DNA of 35,491 nucleotides from positions 1 through 35,491 of IMG/VR virus record IMGVR_UViG_3300014491_000437. One strand, written 5' to 3'. Below, one piece after another: positions 22,599 through 29,936 of the stretch. The translations under genes and the position numbers were made by a program. The notes under the pieces were generated by a model that saw only the letters and a list, made by a program, of their open reading frames with translations, made no database searches and was not told where the DNA came from. Position 1 is the stretch's first letter, and every line of letters starts with the position of its first letter. The DNA is from a virus.

Positions 22599-24119
22599 TC
22601 AGCCGTTGCCGATATTTGTGATAAGGGCCATTGAGGGCGGGAAGTAGTTCTGCAACACTTGATCGGCATAGACGCCATATTCGTATTTTCGGGTCCGCAG
22701 CGGCCACTCAATCTGGTAGTAATCCTGGCGCGTACGGATCTGAACGAGATTGCCAACGCCGGCGAGCGGATAGGGCAGCGCCCGCGTCGTGAACAGGATC
22801 GCGCCGGCCGGCATGTTCGGATGCACTTTGATATCGACCACGCTGCCGCCCTGCATCGAGAATCGGTTCAGATAGGTGCGCACCATGATGCCGCCGCCGA
22901 CAACGTCCTGCGCCGTTTCAAAAACAAAGCGCTGCGCGGACGTTTGCGAGCCCGCCAGGATCTTCTTCGAAACGTTCAGCGCCTCTTGCGAACTCACCCA
23001 CATCGTGTCGGGCGACAGCCGGTAATTGTCCCACATGGACTTCAGAATGGTGTCGATCTCCATGACGCCGCCAGAGCCATCCGCGGTCAATGGCGAACCA
23101 ACGCCGGCAACGCCGGAAGGCATGGTGTAAACAGACGCGCCCGAACCCGCCTTCACGGCCTGGTAGATCAATCCGTCGAAGGCCAGCAGGTTGGCTGAAT
23201 TGTCATTGGCGCCGAGGGAGGCCGCCGTCTGGGAGCCGGTCGCCGCCGCGCTGATGACCACGGAATTGATGGTCGTGATGGCGCCCAGCGTCTCCGCGCC
23301 AGCGGCGCCCCAGAACCACGCATAGCCGAGAGCGCCCCGCACCGGGGCGACGCTCGCGCTGATCGATCCGGTCGGTCCTGTCGTCGGCACGGTGGCGTTC
23401 GCGCTGGCTTTGGCGACGCCGCCGCCGAACGTATCCGACGACCCGTCGGCGTTCGTACGGGTGATCTGTCCCTGCACGCCGCCTGCGATCGAACCATTCA
23501 TCAACGCGTCGAGAGTGAGGGCGGTGCAGATGACTGACCAGGTCTGCGCGGCGAGGGTTCCGCCGCTTGTCGAGGCCACGAGCGAGGGCGTCGGCGTCGC
23601 GCCGAGCGGACCGGATGAACAACCGCCGAGGATCATCGCCTCTTCGCCGATCATCAGCGCTTCGAGCCCGGTCTTGGCGCCGATCGCGCGAACGTCATCG
23701 AATTCCTGGCCGGCGAATTGCGCTTCGAAATCAACGCTGGTCTCAACGCCGATGCCCTTATAGGTCGCGGTATAGTCCTGCGTCGCCACGGCGAGAACGC
23801 CGCCGCGATTGGCCGACGATACGCCAAACCGGAGGCCGGTGGTGTTGATCGCCGTAATCGCGCGCCACGCCGCCTGAATGCCGCCCTTCCCCGATACGCG
23901 CGGGATCATGTTGCGCAATGGCGTCAGCACCGGATAGAGAAATTTGGCGCCGAGCTCGAGGTCGTAGAACGTGAGCCCCGACGTCGCGTTGGAGCTCTGC
24001 GCAAAGGTGCTCTTCTCGAGCCCGATCAGATTCTTGAAACGCGGATCGCCGAGCGGCCTCGACTGCGCCGTCTTGATCCGATCAAGAACGTCCTGGGAAT
24101 CGGTCTGCATCGTGGTCAT
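22599..24119 (-). CDS. Major capsid protein (HK97-like), large insert
   Basis: A 506-residue protein. The N-terminal extension reads DVLDRIKTAQSRPLGDPRFK. The HK97-like core follows: FYDLELGAKFLYPVLTPLRN, ATYKGIGVETSVDFEAQFAG, VSSQEALNVSKKILAG, then the C-terminal LPYPLAGVGNLVQIRTRQDY and IEWPLRTRKYEYGVYADQVL. Residues about 185-360 are a Gly/Ala/Thr-rich insert (SSDTFGGGVAKASANATVPT) that probably forms a surface-exposed decoration domain. It is placed right after the prohead protease gene, with CCAGGAG upstream of the ATG. The order terminase, portal, minor head, protease, capsid is canonical. Confidence 0.86.
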   Translation of the reverse strand: MTTMQTDSQDVLDRIKTAQSRPLGDPRFKNLIGLEKSTFAQSSNATSGLTFYDLELGAKFLYPVLTPLRNMIPRVSGKGGIQAAWRAITAINTTGLRFGVSSANRGGVLAVATQDYTATYKGIGVETSVDFEAQFAGQEFDDVRAIGAKTGLEALMIGEEAMILGGCSSGPLGATPTPSLVASTSGGTLAAQTWSVICTALTLDALMNGSIAGGVQGQITRTNADGSSDTFGGGVAKASANATVPTTGPTGSISASVAPVRGALGYAWFWGAAGAETLGAITTINSVVISAAATGSQTAASLGANDNSANLLAFDGLIYQAVKAGSGASVYTMPSGVAGVGSPLTADGSGGVMEIDTILKSMWDNYRLSPDTMWVSSQEALNVSKKILAGSQTSAQRFVFETAQDVVGGGIMVRTYLNRFSMQGGSVVDIKVHPNMPAGAILFTTRALPYPLAGVGNLVQIRTRQDYYQIEWPLRTRKYEYGVYADQVLQNYFPPSMALITNIGNG

Positions 24120-24311
24120 CGGTTACTCCTGGCGAAGAAAACTCGCTGAAAGAATTTGGGAAAAAGCGCTGGCCGTTCGCACGGTCTCGACGAACGGATC
24201 GGAAGAGCCTGGATTGCCTCGTCGGAGCGCGCTATTCAGCGGCCATTGGCTTGCGCGACGCGATTCGCCTCGGCGCTGATCCGTCGCGGCATGGATTTGA
24301 CACGAGGCGCG

Positions 24312-25439
24312 TCAGCGCATCGGAGAGCGACCATTGCGTTGGGCGAGTTTGATCGCGAGGATCGAAAGCGCTTCCGGATCGAGGAGCAGCTTTTCGAGCG
24401 GCTCGTTTCCACGCGGATCGCGGCCGGCGTCCTCATTTTTCGCGATCACCCGCGCCTGCCCGGCGAAGGGCAACGGCAAGGGCTGCGCCTCGATCTGCTT
24501 CACCCGTTGCAGAACATCGGCGAGCGTCGCGGCGAGCGCGTCGAATTTCTTCTCGAGGCCGTCGCCGACCGCAAATTTCTGCGCGCCGCCGCATGCGGCG
24601 CCGAGTTCAACCGCGGTATCGTGCAGCTTCTGCACCCGGCTCTGATCCGCCTCGCTGTTGCGCGCGCCAACCTTCGAAAAAGCCACACCGCCCCGGCGCG
24701 CCGCCTTGTGGCTGCGCGCCGACATCTGCAGCGGCTGCGCCGCCTGCTCCGCGTCCCCGTCGCTATCCGGGGTCTCTTCATTCGACAGAGCGCCCAAAAG
24801 GGCCGCGGCTTGCGCGATGAGGCCGCGCAGGTCCGGCCCATCCGAACCATCGCCATCGCCATCCGTGTCCAGGGCGCCCGCGCTCTGAAGGTCGTTCAGT
24901 TCGTCGATCACGAACTGCAGCCGCGCGGCGGCGTCAGAACCTTTGCGGAAACGTCGCAGCTCGCGCGCCCCGTCGAGCTTGATCATTTCGAACCGCGCCT
25001 GCGGCAGGCAGGGCATATCGACCAGCGAGATTTCGCTCGGGTCCGCCGTGTAGCGCGTCAGCCCCTCTTCGTCCGTCCATCGCCGCGCATAGGCGCCGCC
25101 CTGAGAGAAGCCGGTGTAGACGCCCTCTGCCACCTTCTCCCATTCGGCGTCGTCAATCACCTTGGCGCAGATCTCAATTTGCTTGTCGGCGTCGTTGAAA
25201 TTGATCTTCGTCACCTTGCCGGCGGCGACGGCACCATGCATCGCGCGGACATTGCCGAGCGATTTCCCGTTGGTGGATTTCGCGATCTCGGCCGACCATT
25301 TTTCGTAATTGGGCTTGGTCGAGGCGTAGTCGCAGATCTCGCCGGCGCGATCCTCCGCCTCCGCGGTCGCGAGGCCATAAACGAGGCGCTGCGCCGCGTC
25401 GACCTTGGTAATCGGTATGAACATTCGCAGCGCGGACAT
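24312..25439 (-). CDS. Prohead protease fused to scaffold-like domain
   Basis: A 375-residue protein. The N-terminal 150 residues are an S78-type (HK97-like) prohead protease: LVYGLATAEAEDRAGEICDY, then His in NVRAMHG (H68), Ser in VYTGFSQGG (S112) and SEISLVDMPC (E136/D141). The C-terminal 220 residues are a long acidic and Ala-rich helical region (GALDTDGDGDGSDG, then HDTAVELGAACGG and ATLADVLQRVKQI) fitting an internal scaffold that the protease removes with itself during capsid maturation. The ATG (25437-25439) has AAGGAG. The 190 bases before the capsid gene contain no gene I can support. Confidence 0.85.
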   Translation of the reverse strand: MSALRMFIPITKVDAAQRLVYGLATAEAEDRAGEICDYASTKPNYEKWSAEIAKSTNGKSLGNVRAMHGAVAAGKVTKINFNDADKQIEICAKVIDDAEWEKVAEGVYTGFSQGGAYARRWTDEEGLTRYTADPSEISLVDMPCLPQARFEMIKLDGARELRRFRKGSDAAARLQFVIDELNDLQSAGALDTDGDGDGSDGPDLRGLIAQAAALLGALSNEETPDSDGDAEQAAQPLQMSARSHKAARRGGVAFSKVGARNSEADQSRVQKLHDTAVELGAACGGAQKFAVGDGLEKKFDALAATLADVLQRVKQIEAQPLPLPFAGQARVIAKNEDAGRDPRGNEPLEKLLLDPEALSILAIKLAQRNGRSPMR

Positions 25440-25536
25440 GCGTGCTCCTTGGCTGTGAGGAGGTGATAGGAAAGGATAGAAAGCAATTTCGCGCGCGGCG
25501 CGGCCAAGCAGGCGCCGCATTCAAAGACGCGGTGCG

Positions 25537-26027
25537 TCAGACGCGATCGAAGATGCCGGGCGTGTTATACTGACCTGGAGCGATGGACCCGCCTAACCGG
25601 CTACTTCCTTGATAACGCCGCAACGTGTTGAAGGGGGATGGCTCCTGTTTGGGAGCTTCCAGCGGATCCAGCGGCGGCTCGCCTTTGCGGCCTATGCCGG
25701 GCCTGACCGACCGCCCCTCCGCAACACCCCCACCCTGCCCGCCCTGAAACTGCCCGCCGCCCGGCGATCCGGCGGGAACACGCGGATGTTTCGATTCATC
25801 CCAGCCGCCCGCCTTGGCGAGCAGGCCGGCCGCGCGCGCGTGATCCTTGAACAAAGCTGCATGCGCCGCGACATCGTCCGCCGTCCAAAGCCGCGGCCCG
25901 TCAGCGGGGGGCAGCTCCAGCAGCGCGATGTTGAGCGACGCGGCCAGCGCGCGTCCGAGCGCCGCGCCATCGGGCGAGAGCCGCGCGAGGCCGCTCGCGT
26001 CAAGCGCGCTTTGCGCGCCGGCTTTAT
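25537..26027 (-). pseudogene. Toxin-less cassette: copy of minor-head N-terminal module with alternative end
   Basis: From about 26022 leftward this frame repeats residues 85-183 of the minor-head/toxin protein at 28785: SALDASGLARLSPDGAALGR, LWTADDVAAHAALFKDHARA and KHPRVPAGSPGGGQFQGG. It then continues with GIGRKGEPPLDPLEAPKQEP and a 40-residue end (LGGSIAPGQYNTPGIFDRV) instead of the nuclease toxin. It starts directly after the last DUF2019 stop with an in-frame TGA and no start codon near the repeat. The first usable start (TTG at 25854) is inside the module. Either a leftover 3-prime end of the ancestral gene or a silent cassette for recombination. Confidence 0.7.
25726..26022 (-). repeat. 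N-terminal module repeat, copy 3 of 3
   Basis: A 297-base copy of the module in the full-length gene (29343-29639), equal in length and almost identical at protein level (residues 85-183 there). Candidate site for homologous exchange of C-terminal domains. Confidence 0.8.
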
Positions 26028-26042
26028 GTCAGGGGCGCCGTA

Positions 26043-26414
26043 TCAATCCGGCTTGAAAATACCTTCGTCGAGGTTTCGCAGAGTCATTCCTGCCTCCCCA
26101 GCTTGCGGAAACCAGCCCGATTCACTTACAGCTTCAATCACCTTTCTGGCGGCGACCGGCGCGATGCCAACAGTGCATTTTGCGGCCTGCAAACGCACTT
26201 GAATATTAGGGTGATCATAGAGCCGAAGAAGTGCCAGCCGTGCCTCAGTCCCTCGCGTGCGAAGCGCTTTGTCCACAGCAAGCATTTCGATGAAAAGCTG
26301 GTTAACTTTCCGAAGTTCATTTCCCATTTCAGCGACATACTAAGCTACGCCGATCTCGGCGAATCGTTCCACAAGTTGATCGACCGTTAGATCCTGGAGA
26401 CTGACTTTCTTCAT
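26043..26414 (-). pseudogene. DUF2019 immunity-like gene, nonsense-mutated
   Basis: The frame from ATG 26412-26414 reads MKKVSLQDLTVDQLVERFAE IGVA, then TAG at 26340-26342 where the other copies have a Gln codon (GVAQ). The same frame continues intact as LRKVNQLFIEMLAVDKALRT and GMTLRNLDEGIFKPD. One C-to-T change therefore interrupts an otherwise complete DUF2019 gene. An internal ATG could give a 94-residue fragment lacking the first helices. Its ATG overlaps the stop of the decayed toxin by four bases (ATGA), as in intact pairs. Confidence 0.85.
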
Positions 26415-26795
26415 GGCTTCAACACGCCAAATTCAGTCAACGCATCCAAACCAACGCGCCGCCTTTCCGTCCAGCTCTTGCCACGCAGATATTCACGCGG
26501 CGATAGACCGCCGAACTTGTCAGTCGACTTCATATACCACCCGTGATCTCCCAATGCTTCAAGGTAGGCACCAGCACGAGATTGTCCGGTCCATCAATAT
26601 CCTCGCGTGCGTGACCTTCGCGCGCGGCGGGCGTCTGCTCGACAATATGGTGAACTTCATACACTTTCTCGGGCTTGCCGACATCCCTTTGCAACTCTTC
26701 GAGCGATTTTGGGCCATCGAGTTAGGCCTTGATGTAGGGGAGTTTGCCACAAAGCCACCCAGCGGTCTCAGCCGCCGTCACCTGCGCCTTCAGCG
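26411..26795 (-). pseudogene. HNH-type toxin domain, decayed cassette
   Basis: Translating leftward from 26795 gives ETAGWLCGKLPYIKA, then TAA at 26722-26724 where the homologue has a Tyr codon, then LDGPKSLEELQRDVGKPEK, YEVHHIVEQTPAARE, GPDNLVLVPTLKHWEITG. A one-base deletion near 26540 follows, and the next frame gives WYMKSTDKFGGLSPREYLRG and LDALTEFGVLKP with TGA at 26411-26413. All catalytic-motif residues (HH, N, H) are still readable. The N-terminal module is absent: the fragment starts immediately after the preceding DUF2019 stop. Confidence 0.85.
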
Positions 26796-27167
26796 TCAAT
26801 CCGGCTTGAACACTCCCGATTCAAGGTTGCGTAAAGTCATCCCGGCATCGAGAGACTGAGGTAGACAACCTGAACCATAGACAGCTCCGATGACTTGGCG
26901 CGCTAAATCTGGCGCAACAGCCAGTGTCTTCACGGCTGCCTTTAGCCGAACTTGCATATTCGGATGGCGGTAGAGCGGAAGCAGAGCCGCGCGAGCGTCG
27001 TTTCCTCGCCTCCTTAATTCGCTGTCAATATCGTTCATTTGACGGAAGAGCTGTCTAAATTCCGCGCGGCGCTCATAGAGAAGCGCTTGATCCTGTGCGA
27101 CTCCTATCTCGGCAAATCGCTGGACCAGTTCGTCGATCGTCGTCTCTTCGAGCTTGACCCTTGTCAT
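26796..27167 (-). CDS. DUF2019 protein, candidate immunity, orphan copy
   Basis: A 123-residue all-helical protein of the DUF2019 family: TTIDELVQRFAEIGVAQDQA, LFRQMNDIDSELRRRGNDAR, LYRHPNMQVRLKAAVKTLAV and AGMTLRNLESGVFKPD. The repeating helix pairs with HPNxQVRLxAA look HEAT-like. It has its own ribosome site (AGGGG before ATG 27165-27167) and begins 19 bases after the previous DUF2019 stop, with no toxin gene between them. It is probably retained as protection against a lost or external toxin variant (inference). Confidence 0.83.
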   Translation of the reverse strand: MTRVKLEETTIDELVQRFAEIGVAQDQALLYERRAEFRQLFRQMNDIDSELRRRGNDARAALLPLYRHPNMQVRLKAAVKTLAVAPDLARQVIGAVYGSGCLPQSLDAGMTLRNLESGVFKPD

Positions 27168-27186
27168 GGCGTCCCCTGTACGACCC

Positions 27187-27558
27187 TCAATCGGGATCAA
27201 ACGCCCCTGTCTGAATCCGCCAAAGCACCATTCCCGCATCGCCGGCTTGAGGGTAACATGCGGACCGACTTATATTTTCGATTACCTGAAGTGCCTCCTG
27301 CCGCGCGACCGCAAGCGTTTCGATTGCCGCCTGCAACCTCACCTGCGTGTTAGGGTGGTGGTAAAGCTGGACCAGCGATAATCGTGCTTCCCGGCCGCGT
27401 GAGCGCAACTCCCCGGTCACAGCTGCCATTTCTTCAAAAAGCCTATTATATTTGGAGATTTCTCCATAAAGTTCGGCTTTATCTTGGGCGACGCCAAGTG
27501 CAGCAAAACGAGCGACGAGCTCGTCGATCGCCACCGCGTGAAGGTTTAAACGCTTCAT
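27187..27558 (-). CDS. DUF2019 protein, candidate immunity for cassette 2
   Basis: A 123-residue DUF2019 protein: AIDELVARFAALGVAQDKAE, LFEEMAAVTGELRSRGREAR, LYHHPNTQVRLQAAIETLAV and the variant ending GMVLWRIQTGAFDPD. Its ATG (27556-27558) overlaps the cassette-2 toxin stop by four bases (ATGA), so the two are coupled. It is the most divergent of the four copies, matching the divergence of its partner toxin, as expected for specific toxin/immunity pairs. Confidence 0.84.
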   Translation of the reverse strand: MKRLNLHAVAIDELVARFAALGVAQDKAELYGEISKYNRLFEEMAAVTGELRSRGREARLSLVQLYHHPNTQVRLQAAIETLAVARQEALQVIENISRSACYPQAGDAGMVLWRIQTGAFDPD

Positions 27559-28310
27559 GGGCTCATTACCCCGAACTTCCTGAGCGCCAATAGGGCGACT
27601 TCTCGCATCTCTTGCCAACTCTTGCCTTTGAGATACTCCCGAGGAGAGAGATTTTCGAAGTATGGGTTCTTTCTCATATACAACCCGGTAATTTCCCAAT
27701 GCTTCAGGGTTGGTATCCGCACCAGATTGTCCGGGCCATCGATATCCTCTTGCGCGTGCCCCCCGCGCGCGGCGGGCGTCTGTTCTACGATATGATGGAC
27801 TTCATAGCCTTTCTCGGGCTTGCCGACGTCCCTTTGCAGCTCTTCTAGCGATTTTGGGGCGTCTAGATAGGCATTGATAGAGGGCAGCTTGTCGTAAAGC
27901 CAGCCGGTTTCCGCCGCCGCGGCGAGCACCTCGAGATATGCGCCCGCTCGCCTGGCCGCGTCGCCGGCCCCCGCCATGGCGCGCGCCAGCCATCGCGCCG
28001 CAGTCTTGGCGAAAGCGTTGCGCAGCTTTGTTTCAGCCGGCGGGACTGGCGGAATTTCCGGCGGTGGCCCCAGCGGCGGGCCGCCATTGTGGCCAATGCC
28101 CGAAGCGGCCGACCTACCTTCGACAACGCCTCTACCCTCAGAGCCGCCTCCGCCCCGTCCACCCTGAAACTGCCCGCCGCCCGGCGATCCGGCGGGAACG
28201 CGCGGATGTTTCGATTCATCCCAGCCTCCCGCCTTGGCGAGCAGGCCGGCCGCGCGCGCGTGATCCTTGAACAAAGCTGCATGCGCCGCGCGACATCGTC
28301 CACCGTCCAA
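27555..28310 (-). CDS. Orphan HNH-type toxin cassette with partial N-terminal module
   Basis: About 251 residues if read from the TTG at 28308-28310. It carries part of the N-terminal module (AALFKDHARAAGLLAKAGGW, KHPRVPAGSPGGGQFQGG), a GIGHNGGPPLGPPPEIP linker, helices (about 90-150), then the nuclease-like domain: EKGYEVHHIVEQTPAARGGH, GPDNLVRIPTLKHWEITGLY, SPREYLKGKSW, LLALRKFGVMSP. HH, DN and KH form an HNH/EndoVII-like pattern. Upstream (28311-28384) the module continues only with frame changes (one base lost, two gained), so no full-length protein can be made. I read it as a silent or internally started cassette downstream of the complete gene. Its stop overlaps a DUF2019 gene. Confidence 0.75.
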   Translation of the reverse strand: MDGGRCRAAHAALFKDHARAAGLLAKAGGWDESKHPRVPAGSPGGGQFQGGRGGGGSEGRGVVEGRSAASGIGHNGGPPLGPPPEIPPVPPAETKLRNAFAKTAARWLARAMAGAGDAARRAGAYLEVLAAAAETGWLYDKLPSINAYLDAPKSLEELQRDVGKPEKGYEVHHIVEQTPAARGGHAQEDIDGPDNLVRIPTLKHWEITGLYMRKNPYFENLSPREYLKGKSWQEMREVALLALRKFGVMSP

Positions 28311-28384
28311 AGCGCGGCCCGTCAGCGGGGGGCAGCTCCAGCAGCGCGATGTTGAGCGACGCGGCCAGCGCGCGTCCGAGCGCC
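28146..28384 (-). repeat. N-terminal module repeat, copy 2 of 3 (degenerate)
   Basis: Second copy of the module, shortened at its upstream end and carrying frame-changing indels (one base lost near 28318, two gained near 28290) relative to the full-length gene. It begins about 35 bases after the first DUF2019 stop. Confidence 0.78.
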
Positions 28385-28419
28385 TTTTGCGCGGCGCCTT
28401 TCAGCTAGGACTGTCAACA

Positions 28420-28788
28420 TTAATCCGGTCGGAAAATGCCGGCGTCAAGATTCCGCAGCGTCATGCCCGCGTCACCTGCCTGCGGAAATATGTCAGAGTT
28501 GCTAATCGCCTCAATTGCGTTTCGCGCAGCCTTCGGGGCAACGCCGAGCGTTCGCTTCGCGGCGTTCAAACGAACTTGCAAGTTCCCGTGGTCATAAAGC
28601 CTGAGCAATGCGAGTCGGGCGTCGCGACCGCGCGTTCGGAGTTCTTTCTCGGTTGCATCCATTTGATCGTAAAGTCGATTAAACTTTCGATATTCCTCCG
28701 ATATCAATGCTTGGTCCTGGGCAATGCCGATCTGCGCAAATCGGTCGATCAATTCATCTATCGTCATAGCGGCGAGTTTCTGTTTCAA
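28420..28788 (-). CDS. DUF2019 protein, candidate immunity for full-length toxin
   Basis: A 122-residue DUF2019 protein: AMTIDELIDRFAQIGIAQDQ, LYDQMDATEKELRTRGRDAR, LYDHGNLQVRLNAAKRTLGV and AGMTLRNLDAGIFRPD. The start is taken as TTG (28786-28788). Its first bases overlap the toxin TGA (TTGA), and the residue order then lines up with the ATG starts of the other copies (KQKLAAMTIDEL versus KRLNLHAVAIDEL). Longer frames to 28848 would run far into the toxin gene. An immunity role is inferred from coupling and copy number; the family itself has no settled function that I know of. Confidence 0.85.
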   Translation of the reverse strand: MKQKLAAMTIDELIDRFAQIGIAQDQALISEEYRKFNRLYDQMDATEKELRTRGRDARLALLRLYDHGNLQVRLNAAKRTLGVAPKAARNAIEAISNSDIFPQAGDAGMTLRNLDAGIFRPD

Positions 28789-29891
28789 TGACGTAGCACC
28801 TTGAATCTCAACAAAGCGTCTATACCAACGTTGCGTCGATCTTCCCAACTTCGGCCCTTGAGGTAGTCTCGGGGCGCTTTGCCGCCGAAATCATCGTTTT
28901 TTGTCATATACCACCCCGTAATGTCGCGATGCTTAAAAGTTGGGATCAGAACCTTGTTGTCCCCTGCTTCGATCAAATCTCGCGGGAAGCCATCAGCCCG
29001 AGCGGGCGTTTGTTCCACAATGTGGTGAATTTGGTAGCCCTCGGCAGGTTCCTCGGCCGCTCTTTGTAACTCTTCGAGGGATTTCGGTCCATCGAGCGAA
29101 GAGCGGATATTGGCGACTTCGTCGCGGAGCCACCCGGTCGCCTCGAGGATTGCCGAAAAAGCGTGCATCATCGCGACGGCGCGACGATGCTTCGCCCGGC
29201 CGAGCCAATTCGCCGCGCCTCGCACGACAGCGCGCCGCCCTACTCGCGTCGGCGGTCTTTGCTTTGGAATCTCAGGCAGTTCCTCGCCACCGTCGCCCGA
29301 AGCGGCCGACCGGCCTTCGACGACACCCGTGGCCTCCGCAACACCCCCACCCTGTCCGCCCTGGAACTGCCCGCCGCCCGGCGATCCGGCGGGAACGCGC
29401 GGATGTTTCGATTCCTCCCAACCTCCGGCCTTGGCGAGCAGTCCCGCCGCATGCGCATGATCCTTGAACAACGCCGCATGCGCCGCGACATCGTCCGCCG
29501 TCCAAAGCCGCGGCCCATTGGCGGAGGGCAGCTCCAGCGGCGCGATGTTGAGCGACGCGGCCAGCGCGCGTCCGAGCGCCGCGCCATCGGGCGAGAGCCG
29601 CGCGAGGCCGCTCGAGTCAAGCGCGCTTTGCGCGCCGGCCTCATCGCCCGAGTTGAGTTTCCGCACAGCCTCCGCGAGACAGCGCAACGCCCGCGCCTCA
29701 TCCGCCGCCGGCCCATGCAGACGGCTGATCCAAAAGCGTGCGACATCCGCCGCGACCGGCACGCTCGAAGCGCCGCGCTTTTCCGTCAGAGGGACGCCGG
29801 GCCATATCCAAATGGCGCCCGCACGCGCCAATATCGAACGCGCGCGCGGAGGCGCGCCCGCCCGCGCCTTTGCGGCGATGAAAGCGTGCAT
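28785..29891 (-). CDS. Minor-head-like protein with C-terminal HNH-type nuclease toxin
   Basis: A 368-residue protein between portal and prohead protease, the slot of MuF/gp7 minor head proteins. Residues 1-160 are a helical domain (AADEARALRCLAEAVRKLNS and LWTADDVAAHAALFKDHAHA). Residues 162-180 are the linker KHPRVPAGSPGGGQFQGG, typical of phage proteins before variable ends. Residues 181-225 are disordered. Residues 226-368 form a toxin domain: SLDGPKSLEELQRA, YQIHHIVEQTPARA (H289, H290, E293), DNKVLIPTFKH (N312, H321), DITGWYMTKNDDFGG, PRDYLKGRSW. HH, N and H suggest a metal-dependent HNH/EndoVII-like nuclease. The stop overlaps a DUF2019 gene. If packaged with DNA it could be delivered at infection. 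Toxicity is inference. Confidence 0.8.
   Translation of the reverse strand: MHAFIAAKARAGAPPRARSILARAGAIWIWPGVPLTEKRGASSVPVAADVARFWISRLHGPAADEARALRCLAEAVRKLNSGDEAGAQSALDSSGLARLSPDGAALGRALAASLNIAPLELPSANGPRLWTADDVAAHAALFKDHAHAAGLLAKAGGWEESKHPRVPAGSPGGGQFQGGQGGGVAEATGVVEGRSAASGDGGEELPEIPKQRPPTRVGRRAVVRGAANWLGRAKHRRAVAMMHAFSAILEATGWLRDEVANIRSSLDGPKSLEELQRAAEEPAEGYQIHHIVEQTPARADGFPRDLIEAGDNKVLIPTFKHRDITGWYMTKNDDFGGKAPRDYLKGRSWEDRRNVGIDALLRFKVLRH
29343..29639 (-). repeat. N-terminal module repeat, copy 1 of 3 (in the full-length gene)
   Basis: Codons 85-183 of the minor-head/toxin gene. The same segment recurs at 28146-28384 and 25726-26022 in the same orientation, each placed just after a DUF2019 gene or before a different C-terminal end. 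Confidence 0.82.
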
Positions 29892-29936
29892 GAAAAAATC
29901 CGGAAATGAGAGACGTTCGGAAAGCCCTGGCCGCGC

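Noticed and set aside
24156-25466. 436-codon plus-strand open frame
   Set aside because: It is antisense to the prohead protease gene, rich in Arg, without homology or ribosome site: a GC-rich shadow.
26413-26859. 148-codon plus-strand frame opposite the decayed toxin
   Set aside because: It is antisense to the toxin pseudogene, whose translation matches the intact cassettes.
25537-29891. CRISPR-like or integron-like array interpretation of the repeats
   Set aside because: Repeats are long coding modules at irregular spacing with no integrase or short recombination sites, so tandem duplication of toxin cassettes explains them better.
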